From Micromonospora radicis (GTDB lineage: Bacteria; Actinomycetota; Actinomycetes; Mycobacteriales; Micromonosporaceae), in assembly GCF_003583405.1 (NCBI RefSeq), contig NZ_QXEC01000014.1, forward strand, positions 92,926 to 156,925: 64,000 nt of DNA, in the 5' to 3' direction. Under the pieces are notes generated by a model, which saw only the letters and a program-made list of their open reading frames with translations, was not told the origin of the DNA and did not search any database. Below are positions 36,161-43,354 of the stretch, in pieces; the first letter of the stretch is position 1, and each line of letters begins with the position of its first letter. The translations under genes were made by a program, and so were the position numbers.

Positions 36161-36701
36161 CCGGCACCACCACCAGCGGCACGTCCCCGGTTTCGGTGTG
36201 GTCGCCTTCCGGCCGGTCGACCCGGACGCCGACGCCGAGGTCATCCACGGCTGGACCAGCCAGGAACGGGCCCGCTTCTGGGGGATGCGCGACGCCGACC
36301 GCGACCGGGTCGCCGAGATCTACCGGTACGTCGACTCGCTACCCACCCACCACGCCTGGCTGACCCTGCGCGACGGGCAACCGGTGGCGTTGTTCCAGAC
36401 CTACCAGCCCGAACACGACCCGCTCGGCGAGGTCTACCCGGTCCGCCCCGGCGACCACGGCGGCCACCTGCTGATCGGTACGCCGGTGCGACCCGAGCCG
36501 GGCTTCACCGGCACGCTGCTCGGCGAGTTCGTCGCGTTCGTCTTCACCGACCCGGGCCGGCTGCGGCTGGTGATGGAGCCGGACGCCCGCAACGACAAGG
36601 CGATCGCCCGGCTGCGGCGGGCCGGCTTCGTCGAGGGCCCACTGGTCGACCTGCCGCACAAGCGGGCCCGGCTGATGTTCCTCGACCGGCCCGCCGGGTG
36701 A
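36153..36701 (+). CDS. Second siderophore GNAT acyltransferase (RhbD/AlcB-like)
   Basis: 182 residues. Features of siderophore acetyltransferases: EVIHGWTSQERARFWGMRDA, DRVAEIYRYVDSLPTHHAWL, GDHGGHLLIGTPVRPEPGFT and RLVMEPDARNDKAIARLRRA. These align by eye with DesC at 26501-27079 ([38 protein letters not shown]), so the two are probably paralogues. ATG overlaps the acylase stop by 8 bases. It may supply a different acyl group from DesC or act with the acylase on the same intermediate. Confidence 0.88.
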   Translation: MTDRHHHQRHVPGFGVVAFRPVDPDADAEVIHGWTSQERARFWGMRDADRDRVAEIYRYVDSLPTHHAWLTLRDGQPVALFQTYQPEHDPLGEVYPVRPGDHGGHLLIGTPVRPEPGFTGTLLGEFVAFVFTDPGRLRLVMEPDARNDKAIARLRRAGFVEGPLVDLPHKRARLMFLDRPAG

Positions 36702-36782
36702 CCGGGGCAACCGAGCCGCCGTTACGGCGGTGTCGACCGCGCCGGGATCCCACCGTCGCACCGGGATGATCGACCTGCCGGC

Positions 36783-37490
36783 TCAGGCGATCTCGCAGCG
36801 TTGGGACAGGGCGTAGCGGGTCAGCACCACGTCGCCGATCTGACGGGCCTCGACCACCTGGGCGCGGCGGGCGGAGTGCCACGGGAAGTGGCCGTCGCCG
36901 ACGAACCGCGGCGCCCGGCGGTCGCCCACGAAGAACGGGGCGACCACCAGGTGCAGTTCGTCGGCGAGCCCGGCGGTGAGAAACTGGCCGTGCACCACCG
37001 CGCCGCCCTCCACGAGCAGCCGGCGTACCCCCCGGTCGGCCAGGTCGGTCAGGACGCGGGTCAGGTCCACCGGGTCACCGGCGTCGACCACGGTGGCCCG
37101 CTCCCCCAGCCGGTGCCGGGTCTTCTCCACCGCCGCGCCGGCACTGTAGACGATCCGTTCGGTGTCGCCGACGGTGAAGAACCGGGCCGCCGGGTCCAGG
37201 TCGCCGCAGCCGGTGACGGTCACCCGGATCGGGGACTCCGGCAGTCCACGGGCGACCCGGTCGGCCCGGCGGCGGTCGCAGCGCACCAGCAGCCGGGGGT
37301 CGTCGCGGCGGACCGTGCCGGCGCCGACCAGGATCGCGTCGCAGCCGGCCCGGACCTCGTCGACCCGGTCGAGGTCGGCGTCGTTGGACAGCAGCAGCCG
37401 TTCGTCGGTGGCGTCGTCGATGTAGCCGTCGATCGAGGTCGCGCAGCTGAGCACCACGTACGGCCGGTGCGGTACGGCGGAGGCGGTCAC
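36783..37490 (-). CDS. RibD C-terminal-type pyrimidine reductase (dihydrofolate-reductase fold)
   Basis: 235 residues of the RibD_C fold without the deaminase domain: PYVVLSCATSIDGYIDDATD, GCDAILVGAGTVRRDDPRLL, PIRVTVTGCGDLDPAARFF, VRRLLVEGGAVVHGQFLTAG and DELHLVVAPFFVG. Homologues reduce the ribosyl side chain of the GTP cyclohydrolase II product with NADPH. GTG 37490 overlaps the ribA-type stop (GTGA), so the two enzymes should act in series. It closes a seven-gene minus-strand operon and faces the siderophore operon convergently. Confidence 0.9.
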   Translation of the reverse strand: MTASAVPHRPYVVLSCATSIDGYIDDATDERLLLSNDADLDRVDEVRAGCDAILVGAGTVRRDDPRLLVRCDRRRADRVARGLPESPIRVTVTGCGDLDPAARFFTVGDTERIVYSAGAAVEKTRHRLGERATVVDAGDPVDLTRVLTDLADRGVRRLLVEGGAVVHGQFLTAGLADELHLVVAPFFVGDRRAPRFVGDGHFPWHSARRAQVVEARQIGDVVLTRYALSQRCEIA

Positions 37491-38122
37491 CGGACGAACG
37501 GAAGGTCGACGGTACGGGCGGCGCGGCTGGCCTTCGCCGCGAGGTAGTCGGCGTTGGCCGGGGAGAGGAACACACCGGTGGGTACCTGCTCGGTCACCGT
37601 GATGCCGAGCCGGGTGAGCTGCTCGGTCTTCTCCGGGTTGTTGCTCAGTACCGCGATCGGTCCGACGCCGAGGGCGGCGAGCATCTGCGCGGCGACGGTG
37701 TAGTCCCGTTCGTCCTCGGCGTGACCGAGGGCGACGTTGGCCTCGAAGGTGTCCAGCCCGGCGTCCTGCAGCGCGTACGCGTCGAGCTTGGCGTACAGGC
37801 CGATGCCGCGTCCTTCCTGCCGCAGGTAGAGCAGGTACCCGCCGACCTCGGCGATGCGCTGCACGGCCTCGCGCAGCTGCGGGCCGCAGTCGCACCGCTG
37901 GCTGCCGAACACGTCACCGGTGAGGCATTCGCTGTGCGGGCGGACCAGCGGCACCGCCCCGGTGCTACCGGCGTGGTCACCGAGGGCGAACGCGAGGTGC
38001 TCCCGGCCGTCGACCAACCCGTCGAAGGTGTGCAGCCGGGCGGTGGTGGTGTAGCCGTCGGGGAACCGCAGCGGCACGGTGACCTGCGTCCGGATGGTGG
38101 CGACAGGCAGTGATTCGGACAT
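37487..38122 (-). CDS. ribA: GTP cyclohydrolase II (RibA-type)
   Basis: 211 residues. Zinc cysteines C66, C77 and C79 lie in HSECLTGDVFGSQRCDCGPQ; the nucleotide site is LLYLRQEGRGIGLYAKLDAY; further signatures are ANVALGHAEDERDY and VLSNNPEKTEQLTRLGI. Tyr116 (in AYALQD) corresponds to the E. coli Tyr105. In a Streptomyces coelicolor paralogue (SCO6655, from memory) this tyrosine is replaced by methionine and the formamide intermediate is released; here the residue is canonical, so full GTP cyclohydrolase II activity is expected. The gene is not in a riboflavin operon but in a glycan/lipid-type cluster. Confidence 0.9.
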   Translation of the reverse strand: MSESLPVATIRTQVTVPLRFPDGYTTTARLHTFDGLVDGREHLAFALGDHAGSTGAVPLVRPHSECLTGDVFGSQRCDCGPQLREAVQRIAEVGGYLLYLRQEGRGIGLYAKLDAYALQDAGLDTFEANVALGHAEDERDYTVAAQMLAALGVGPIAVLSNNPEKTEQLTRLGITVTEQVPTGVFLSPANADYLAAKASRAARTVDLPFVR

Positions 38123-38133
38123 GGGTCTCCTCG

Positions 38134-39114
38134 TCAGACGGTGGCGGGTACACGGACACGTCGGGCCAGCAGCACGGCGGCTCCGGGCAGGCTCGCGACG
38201 AGCACCAGGGCGCCGTACACCGTCGCGGTGGCCACCCCCTCGGCGGCGGTCAGGCCGGCGGCGGCGAACGCCCACGCGGCCACCCCCTCGCGGGGGCCGA
38301 ACCCGGCCACGTTGGCCGGCACTCCCATCGCGAGCAGGGCCAGCAGGGTCAGCGGTAGGAGCAGGCTCAGTGGGGCGGTGGAGCCGGCGGTGCGGGCAGC
38401 CACCAGGAACGTGGCGAGGTGTCCGGCGACCGCCAGCGCGGAGGCGAGCAGCACGCCGGCCCAGGAGCGCCGGCCCAGCAGTCCGGCGCGGACGTCGGAC
38501 ACGGCAGTGACCAGCGTGCGGGTGACCCGGGAGGCGCCGGAGTCCGGCAGCAGCCGGGCGGCCAGCACCAGCGCGACGAACACGGCCACCACGATCCCGG
38601 TGGCCACCGGCAGGTACGGCCGGACCGGCGACGGGAAGGCGAACAGCAGGACGACCGCGACGGCGATCAGCACGACCTGGCCGGCGACGCGGTCCCACAC
38701 CACGGCCCGGATGCCCCGGCCGACGTCGCCGACGTCCCGGCCGTGGCGCACCGCGCGGTGCACGTCACCGAGGATCCCGCCGGGCAGGGTGGCGTTGAGG
38801 AAGATCGCCCGGTAGGTGTGCGCGACGGCGTCGCGCAGCGGCAGCCGGGCGCCGAGCCCCTCGGCGACCAGGCGCCACCGCCAGGCGACGCAGACGGTGC
38901 TGAGCGCGCCGAGGGCGAGCGCGGCGGCCAGCGCGGCGGCGTCGATCAGCCGCAGGCCGGCCAGGAACGGCCCGGTGCCCAGCCAGCCCAGCAGCCCCAC
39001 CAGTACGGCGAGCCCGAGCGCCGGCTGCAGCCAGCCCCAGCGGTTGCGGCCCGCCGGGGCGGCCGTGGGCGCGACGGCACCAGCTTCACCCCCCACGCGA
39101 CCCTCCCCCGGCAT
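38134..39114 (-). CDS. LPG-synthase-TM/UPF0104-type integral membrane protein
   Basis: 326 residues with seven or eight predicted membrane helices: LGLAVLVGLLGWLGTGPFLA, AALAAALALGALSTVCVAWR, HTYRAIFLNATLPGGILGDV (family motif), VLIAVAVVLLFAF, LLASALAVAGHLATFLVAAR and GVPANVAGFGPREGVAAWAF (second family motif). Members act in lipid flipping or as membrane parts of lysyl-phosphatidylglycerol synthases; this one lacks a catalytic domain. It lies between a methyltransferase and ribA in one operon, suggesting transfer of a lipid-linked product. Confidence 0.85.
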   Translation of the reverse strand: MPGEGRVGGEAGAVAPTAAPAGRNRWGWLQPALGLAVLVGLLGWLGTGPFLAGLRLIDAAALAAALALGALSTVCVAWRWRLVAEGLGARLPLRDAVAHTYRAIFLNATLPGGILGDVHRAVRHGRDVGDVGRGIRAVVWDRVAGQVVLIAVAVVLLFAFPSPVRPYLPVATGIVVAVFVALVLAARLLPDSGASRVTRTLVTAVSDVRAGLLGRRSWAGVLLASALAVAGHLATFLVAARTAGSTAPLSLLLPLTLLALLAMGVPANVAGFGPREGVAAWAFAAAGLTAAEGVATATVYGALVLVASLPGAAVLLARRVRVPATV

Positions 39115-39159
39115 GGTGATCTTCCCTGACTGTACGCACGTAACCGGCGGGCCGCCGGT

Positions 39160-40011
39160 TCAATCAGGCAAGGCCAACAGGTCGGTGTGCTCGACCAGTA
39201 CCCCGAGTCGGCCCCCGTCAGCCTCGGCGAGTCGACGCCGGGCGTACTCGCGGGTGATCTCCGTCAACTCGGGGCGTTGCTCGCAGGCGGCGGCCAGCCA
39301 GCCGGTGAACCACCGCGCCGCGAGGGTGGCCTGGGCCGGGCCGAGCCGCCACGGGCTGGGCCGGGTCCGCACCGTCATCCCGTGCCGGGTGAACCCGTCG
39401 GCGCAGGCGTCGACGGCGTCCGGGCCGAGCAGCCGCCGGCCGCCCGCCGCACGGCGCTGGTGGGCGTTGAACGCGGCGCCGATCTCGTCGTCCAGCGGAT
39501 CGGCCGGGGTCAGCCGCACCGTGCCGGTCACCGAGATCAGGAACAGCGCCGGGCAGCGGGCCCCGGCGCTGGCCGCGACCAGACGGTCGATCTCGGCTGC
39601 AGTCAGCATGTCGAGCAGTGCCGAGGCGGTGACCAGGGCCGCGCCGGCCAGGTCGGCGGCGGTCAGCCGGGTCAGGTCGCCCTGGCGGGTGGCCACCGTC
39701 ACCGGGGAGCCGTCGGCGGCGGTGGCGGGCATCCCGGCGCGGGCCCGGGCCAGCAGGTCCGGGTCCTGGTCGTAGAGGATCCAGTGCTGCGGGCCGGGCA
39801 GCAGCGGCGCCAGCCAGCGGCCCAACGATCCGGTGCCGGCGCCGAGGTCGTGCACGACGTACGGTCCGTCGCCGGTCAGGGTGACGCGGACGGCGTCGAC
39901 CAGGTCCGCCGCGCGGGCCGCCACGTCGGCCGGCTCGCGCAGGGCCAGCCACTGTGCGAAGTCCGGCGGCAGTTCGATGGGCGGTGCCGCTACCACCTGG
40001 TGTTCGGTCAT
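39160..40011 (-). CDS. Class I SAM-dependent methyltransferase
   Basis: 283 residues. SAM motif I is VVHDLGAGTGSLGRWLAPLL; then HWILYDQDPDLLARARAG (acidic ribose-binding Asp), a motif II-like TASALLDMLTAAEIDRLVAA, and a CPALFLISVTGTVRL strand. The C-terminal half (FNAHQRRAAGGRRLLGPDAV; WFTGWLAAACEQRPELTEIT) is specific and gives no substrate clue. Its ATG overlaps the glycosyltransferase stop (ATGA). It should methylate an intermediate of the cluster. Confidence 0.87.
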   Translation of the reverse strand: MTEHQVVAAPPIELPPDFAQWLALREPADVAARAADLVDAVRVTLTGDGPYVVHDLGAGTGSLGRWLAPLLPGPQHWILYDQDPDLLARARAGMPATAADGSPVTVATRQGDLTRLTAADLAGAALVTASALLDMLTAAEIDRLVAASAGARCPALFLISVTGTVRLTPADPLDDEIGAAFNAHQRRAAGGRRLLGPDAVDACADGFTRHGMTVRTRPSPWRLGPAQATLAARWFTGWLAAACEQRPELTEITREYARRRLAEADGGRLGVLVEHTDLLALPD

Positions 40012-41042
40012 GACGCCGTCGCCTCCCTGAGGGCCGTGGTGATCCGGTTGGTGGTGCTGGTCCAGTCGTCGAGGGCGGCCCGGCGCAGGTGGGCGGCCCG
40101 GCGCAGGCGCTCGCGCAGCGTCGCGTCGGTCAGCCAGTGGCGTACCGCGTCGGCCAGGGCGTCCGGGTCCTCGGGCGGCACCAGCAGTCCGGGGCGTTCA
40201 CCGGCCGCGTACCCAAGGGCGTCGGGCAGGCCGCCGACCGCCGTGGCGAGCACCGGGATGCCGCGCGCCAGCGCCTCGGTGACCACCATCCCGTACGTCT
40301 CGCCCCGCGACGGGTGCACCAGCAGGTCGGCGGCGGCGTACGCGGCGGCGAGCCGGTCACCGACCAGCGGACCGGCCAGCCGGATCCGGTCGCCGAGCCG
40401 GTGGCCGGCGATCCGGTCGCGGAGCCGGTCCACGAACGCCGGTTCCCGGTGCAGCGGGCCGGCGCAGGTCAGCGTCCAGTGCGGGTCGGGTACCGCGGCG
40501 AGCGCCTCGACCAGCACGTCGTGGCCCTTGTGCGCGGCGACCGCGGCGACGCAGAGCAGCGCCGAGCCGGTCGGTGAGCCGGTCACCGCGGGCGCCGGGT
40601 CCACCCCGGGGGCGGCGACGTGCACCCGGGCGGGCGCCAGCGCGTACCGGCGCAGCAGTCGGTCACGGGTCCAGGCGCTGGTGGCCACGACGGTGCGGGC
40701 CGCCGCGAGGGCCCGCGCCTCGGTGTCGTCGTCGCGGGGCAGGTGCACCAGCGGGACCAGCCGCAGCCGTCGGGCGTGCGCGGTGAGCGCGTCGGGGACC
40801 ACCGAGGCGACCAGGCCGTCGACGAGCACCAGGGCGTCGTCGGGCAGTCCGGCGAGGACCTCCGCCAACCGGGTGTGCTCGGCCGGCGCCGGCTGCGGCC
40901 AGGCGCCCGGTACGGCGTGTTCGCGTACCGTCCAGCCGGCGTCGACGAGTCCGGCGCAGATCCGGCGGTCGTAGCCGTTGCCGCCGCTGGGTGCCGCCGG
41001 GTCGTCGATGTCGCCGGGCAGGATCACGTGCAGGGTGGGCAC
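40008..41042 (-). CDS. GT4-type glycosyltransferase
   Basis: 344 residues, GT-B fold. N-terminal HVILPGDIDDPAAPSGGNGY; a linker strand CVAAVAAHKGHDVLVEALAA; donor-site region HPSRGETYGMVVTEALARGI with the GT4 E-x7-E motif; then PVLATAVGGLPDAL. No signal or membrane helix, so a cytoplasmic or membrane-associated enzyme. Two bases separate it from the pterin-synthase-like gene and it overlaps the methyltransferase gene. Acceptor and sugar donor are unknown. Confidence 0.9.
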   Translation of the reverse strand: MPTLHVILPGDIDDPAAPSGGNGYDRRICAGLVDAGWTVREHAVPGAWPQPAPAEHTRLAEVLAGLPDDALVLVDGLVASVVPDALTAHARRLRLVPLVHLPRDDDTEARALAAARTVVATSAWTRDRLLRRYALAPARVHVAAPGVDPAPAVTGSPTGSALLCVAAVAAHKGHDVLVEALAAVPDPHWTLTCAGPLHREPAFVDRLRDRIAGHRLGDRIRLAGPLVGDRLAAAYAAADLLVHPSRGETYGMVVTEALARGIPVLATAVGGLPDALGYAAGERPGLLVPPEDPDALADAVRHWLTDATLRERLRRAAHLRRAALDDWTSTTNRITTALREATAS

Positions 41043-41043
41043 G

Positions 41044-41469
41044 TCAGGCGGTGTCCCCGGCGCCCGCAGCCGGCAGCGACCGTTCGTAGCTGGCCCAGGC
41101 GACGTGGGACTCGTGCAGGGTGACGGTGAGGCCGGTCAGGCCGTGGGCGCCGGGGCCGAGGTCACCGGCGCGCACCCGGTCGGCGAGGCGGTCGGCGATG
41201 GTGCGGGCCAGTACCTCGGTGGTGGTGTTGGTGCCGGCGAAGGCGGGCTCGTCGTCGAGGTTGCGGTAGTTCAGTTCGGCGAGCACGGCCTTGAGCTGGT
41301 CGGTGGCGAGTCCGATGTCGACCACGATGCCGTCGGCGTCGAGGTCGGGGCGGCGGAAGGTGGCGTCGACCACGAAGGTCGCGCCGTGCAGCCGTTGGGC
41401 GGGGCCGAAGACGTCGCCGCGGAAACTGTGGGCGATCATGATGTGGTCACGGACGGTAACGCTGAACAC
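41044..41469 (-). CDS. 6-pyruvoyl-tetrahydropterin synthase/QueD-fold protein lacking the usual catalytic residues
   Basis: 141 residues, clearly of the PTPS fold: [67 protein letters not shown] and [18 protein letters not shown]. Compared by eye with E. coli QueD (from memory), His14 and His28 match zinc ligands, but the catalytic Cys is Ala24, the third zinc His of HGH is Ala30, and the Asp-His pair of the LDHHYLND segment is Asn-Tyr. The late Glu (HES) is kept. It therefore probably does not do standard PTPS/QueD chemistry. It follows the alcohol dehydrogenase gene by 4 bases. Confidence 0.85.
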   Translation of the reverse strand: MFSVTVRDHIMIAHSFRGDVFGPAQRLHGATFVVDATFRRPDLDADGIVVDIGLATDQLKAVLAELNYRNLDDEPAFAGTNTTTEVLARTIADRLADRVRAGDLGPGAHGLTGLTVTLHESHVAWASYERSLPAAGAGDTA

Positions 41470-41473
41470 GGAG

Positions 41474-42460
41474 TCACTCCCCGTCGTAGGTGATGAGATG
41501 GCACAGCGCCGGCAGGTCGCCGGTGCTGAGTCGGGACAGGACGTCGGGCAGTTCGGCGAAGGGTGACCGGCCGGTGAGCAGCGCGTCGAACGCCGGGTCG
41601 GCGAGCAGGTCGAGGGCGAGCGCCATCCGGTCGGCGTAGCTGCGGCTGCCGCGGCGGGCGGGGGCGACCGTGCCGACCTGGCTGCTGCGGATGGCCAGCC
41701 GTCCGGAGTGGAACGCCGCGCCGAGGGACAGCTGCACCTGCCGGTCGCCGTACCAGCTCAGTTCGAGCACGGTGCCCTCGGGCGCGAGCAGATCCAGGCC
41801 GCGTTGCAGGCCGGCGGCGGTGGCGCTGGCGTGCACCACCAGGTCGCGTCCGCCGGTGGCGGTCTCGGGTGCGGCGAAGTCGACGCCGAGCGCGGCGGCC
41901 ACCTCGGCGCGGGCCGGGTCGGTGTCGACCAACTCCACCCGCACGCCCGGGAAGCGGGTCAGCAGGGCCGCTACCGCGCAGCCGACCATGCCGCCGCCGA
42001 TCACGCTGACCCGGTCGCCGACCAGCGGCGGCGCGTCCCACAGCGCGTTGACGGCGGTCTCCACCGTGCCGGCCAGCACCGCGCGGGCCGCCGGCACCCG
42101 TTCCGGTACGACGGTGACCGCGTCGGCGGGCACCACGTACGCGCTCTGGTGCGGGTGCAGGCAGAAGACGGTACGTCCGCGCAGGTGCGCCGGGCCCTGC
42201 TCGACCTCGCCGACGCTGAGGTAGCCGTACTTGACCGGGGCGGGGAAGTCGCCCTCCTGGAACGGGGCGCGCATCGTCGCGTACTGGCTGGCCGGCACCT
42301 GCCCGGTGAAGACCAGCGTCTCGGTGCCCCGGCTGACCCCGGAGTACCGGGCGCGTACCCGCACCTCGTCCGGGCCCGGCTCGGGTAGCGTCACCGGGCG
42401 GATCTCCCCCACGCCCGGGGCGCGGAGCCAGAAGGCACGGGCGGCTCGCGTCACCGGCAT
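41474..42460 (-). CDS. Zinc-type alcohol dehydrogenase-like (MDR) oxidoreductase
   Basis: 328 residues, medium-chain dehydrogenase fold. GroES-like part: [38 protein letters not shown] and [20 protein letters not shown]; Rossmann part [20 protein letters not shown] with [20 protein letters not shown]. The usual catalytic zinc cysteine after the GHE motif is not evident, and the first part resembles bacteriochlorophyllide/threonine dehydrogenase-like proteins that use SRGTE. It is the first gene of the seven-gene operon and probably acts on the alcohol or ketone of the cluster intermediate. Confidence 0.85.
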   Translation of the reverse strand: MPVTRAARAFWLRAPGVGEIRPVTLPEPGPDEVRVRARYSGVSRGTETLVFTGQVPASQYATMRAPFQEGDFPAPVKYGYLSVGEVEQGPAHLRGRTVFCLHPHQSAYVVPADAVTVVPERVPAARAVLAGTVETAVNALWDAPPLVGDRVSVIGGGMVGCAVAALLTRFPGVRVELVDTDPARAEVAAALGVDFAAPETATGGRDLVVHASATAAGLQRGLDLLAPEGTVLELSWYGDRQVQLSLGAAFHSGRLAIRSSQVGTVAPARRGSRSYADRMALALDLLADPAFDALLTGRSPFAELPDVLSRLSTGDLPALCHLITYDGE

Positions 42461-42548
42461 TTCTCCTCACCTGCGTCCGGACCGAACCGATCCGTCATGT
42501 TTTCCGTACCTCCCCACAGGGGTCGTCGATCATAAACACGGAGGCACG
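42461..42548. promoter_or_regulatory. Compact divergent promoter of the pterin/glycan cluster
   Basis: Only 88 bases separate the dehydrogenase and CDP-alcohol phosphatidyltransferase starts. The segment is relatively AT-rich, with CATAAA at about 42530-42536 as a possible plus-strand -10 and TTTTCC about 30 bases before it. The plus-strand gene has GGAGG at 42539-42543. The tight spacing implies that both operons are co-regulated. Confidence 0.45.
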
Positions 42549-43340
42549 GTGTCCACAGTTCGAACCGGTCCGCAAATCGGGCTTATCGTCCAGATTGTCC
42601 TGCTGGTGGGGCTCGCCGCGACCGTCGGCCTCGGCCTCGCGGGCTGGGCGGCGGGGCTGGCGTACGGCGCCGTGACCTGCGTTGCGCTGCTGCGGGCCGG
42701 CTCGGGCCGACTCGGCCCGGCCGACTGGGTCACGATGGGCCGCGGACTGCTGGTGGGCGGGGTCACCGCGCTGATCGTCGACACCCTGGTCGCCGGCCGT
42801 CCCGCGCCGGTGGCGGTGCTGGTGACGATGACCGCCGTGGCCCTGGCGTTGGACGCCGTCGACGGCAAGGTGGCCCGCCGGACCCGCACGGTCAGCGCGC
42901 TCGGTGCCCGGTTCGACATGGAGGTCGACTCGGTCCTGGTGCTGATGCTGTGCCTCTACCTCGCTCCGTCGGTCGGGCCCTGGGTACTCGTCATCGGCCT
43001 GGCCCGGTACGCCTTCCTCGCGGCGAGCTGGGTGCTGCCCTGGATGGACGCGCGGCTGCCCCCGCGGTACTGGCGTAAGGTGGTCGCCGCGGTCCAGGGG
43101 ATCATGCTCGTCGTCGCCGCGTCCGAGCTGCTGCCCGGGCCGGTGACGATGCTCCTGCTACTGGTGGCGCTCGGCCTGCTGGTCGAGTCGTTCGGGCGGG
43201 ACGTGGTCTGGCTGTGGCGGCATCGGGCGCCTCGTACGATGCCCACCATCGTCGTCGCGACGGTGCCGCGCGGCATCCGGCTGGCCGACCGGGTCGACGA
43301 CCGCGACCTGCCGACCGCGCCCGTCCTGTCGCTGCGCTGA
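42549..43340 (+). CDS. CDP-alcohol phosphatidyltransferase
   Basis: 263 residues from GTG 42549 with an ACGGAGG ribosome site. The family signature D-x2-DG-x2-AR-x8-G-x3-D-x3-D is complete in LDAVDGKVARRTRTVSAL followed by GARFDMEVD. Six membrane helices surround it. Such enzymes swap CMP on a CDP-alcohol for another alcohol (glycerophosphate, inositol phosphate and others). The C-terminal cytosolic tail (APRTMPTIVVATVPRGIRLA) is unusual. It is divergent from the pterin/glycan operon and 14 bases upstream of the LtaS-like gene. Confidence 0.9.
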   Translation: MSTVRTGPQIGLIVQIVLLVGLAATVGLGLAGWAAGLAYGAVTCVALLRAGSGRLGPADWVTMGRGLLVGGVTALIVDTLVAGRPAPVAVLVTMTAVALALDAVDGKVARRTRTVSALGARFDMEVDSVLVLMLCLYLAPSVGPWVLVIGLARYAFLAASWVLPWMDARLPPRYWRKVVAAVQGIMLVVAASELLPGPVTMLLLLVALGLLVESFGRDVVWLWRHRAPRTMPTIVVATVPRGIRLADRVDDRDLPTAPVLSLR

Positions 43341-43354
43341 CCCGGGAGAACCAG

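Noticed and set aside
24639..36701. Beta-lactam-related cluster because of the penicillin acylase
   Set aside because: All neighbours are siderophore genes; the acylase is coupled to the uptake ATPase.
37487..38122. Ordinary riboflavin operon
   Set aside because: ribB, ribE and ribH are missing and neighbours are glycan/lipid enzymes.
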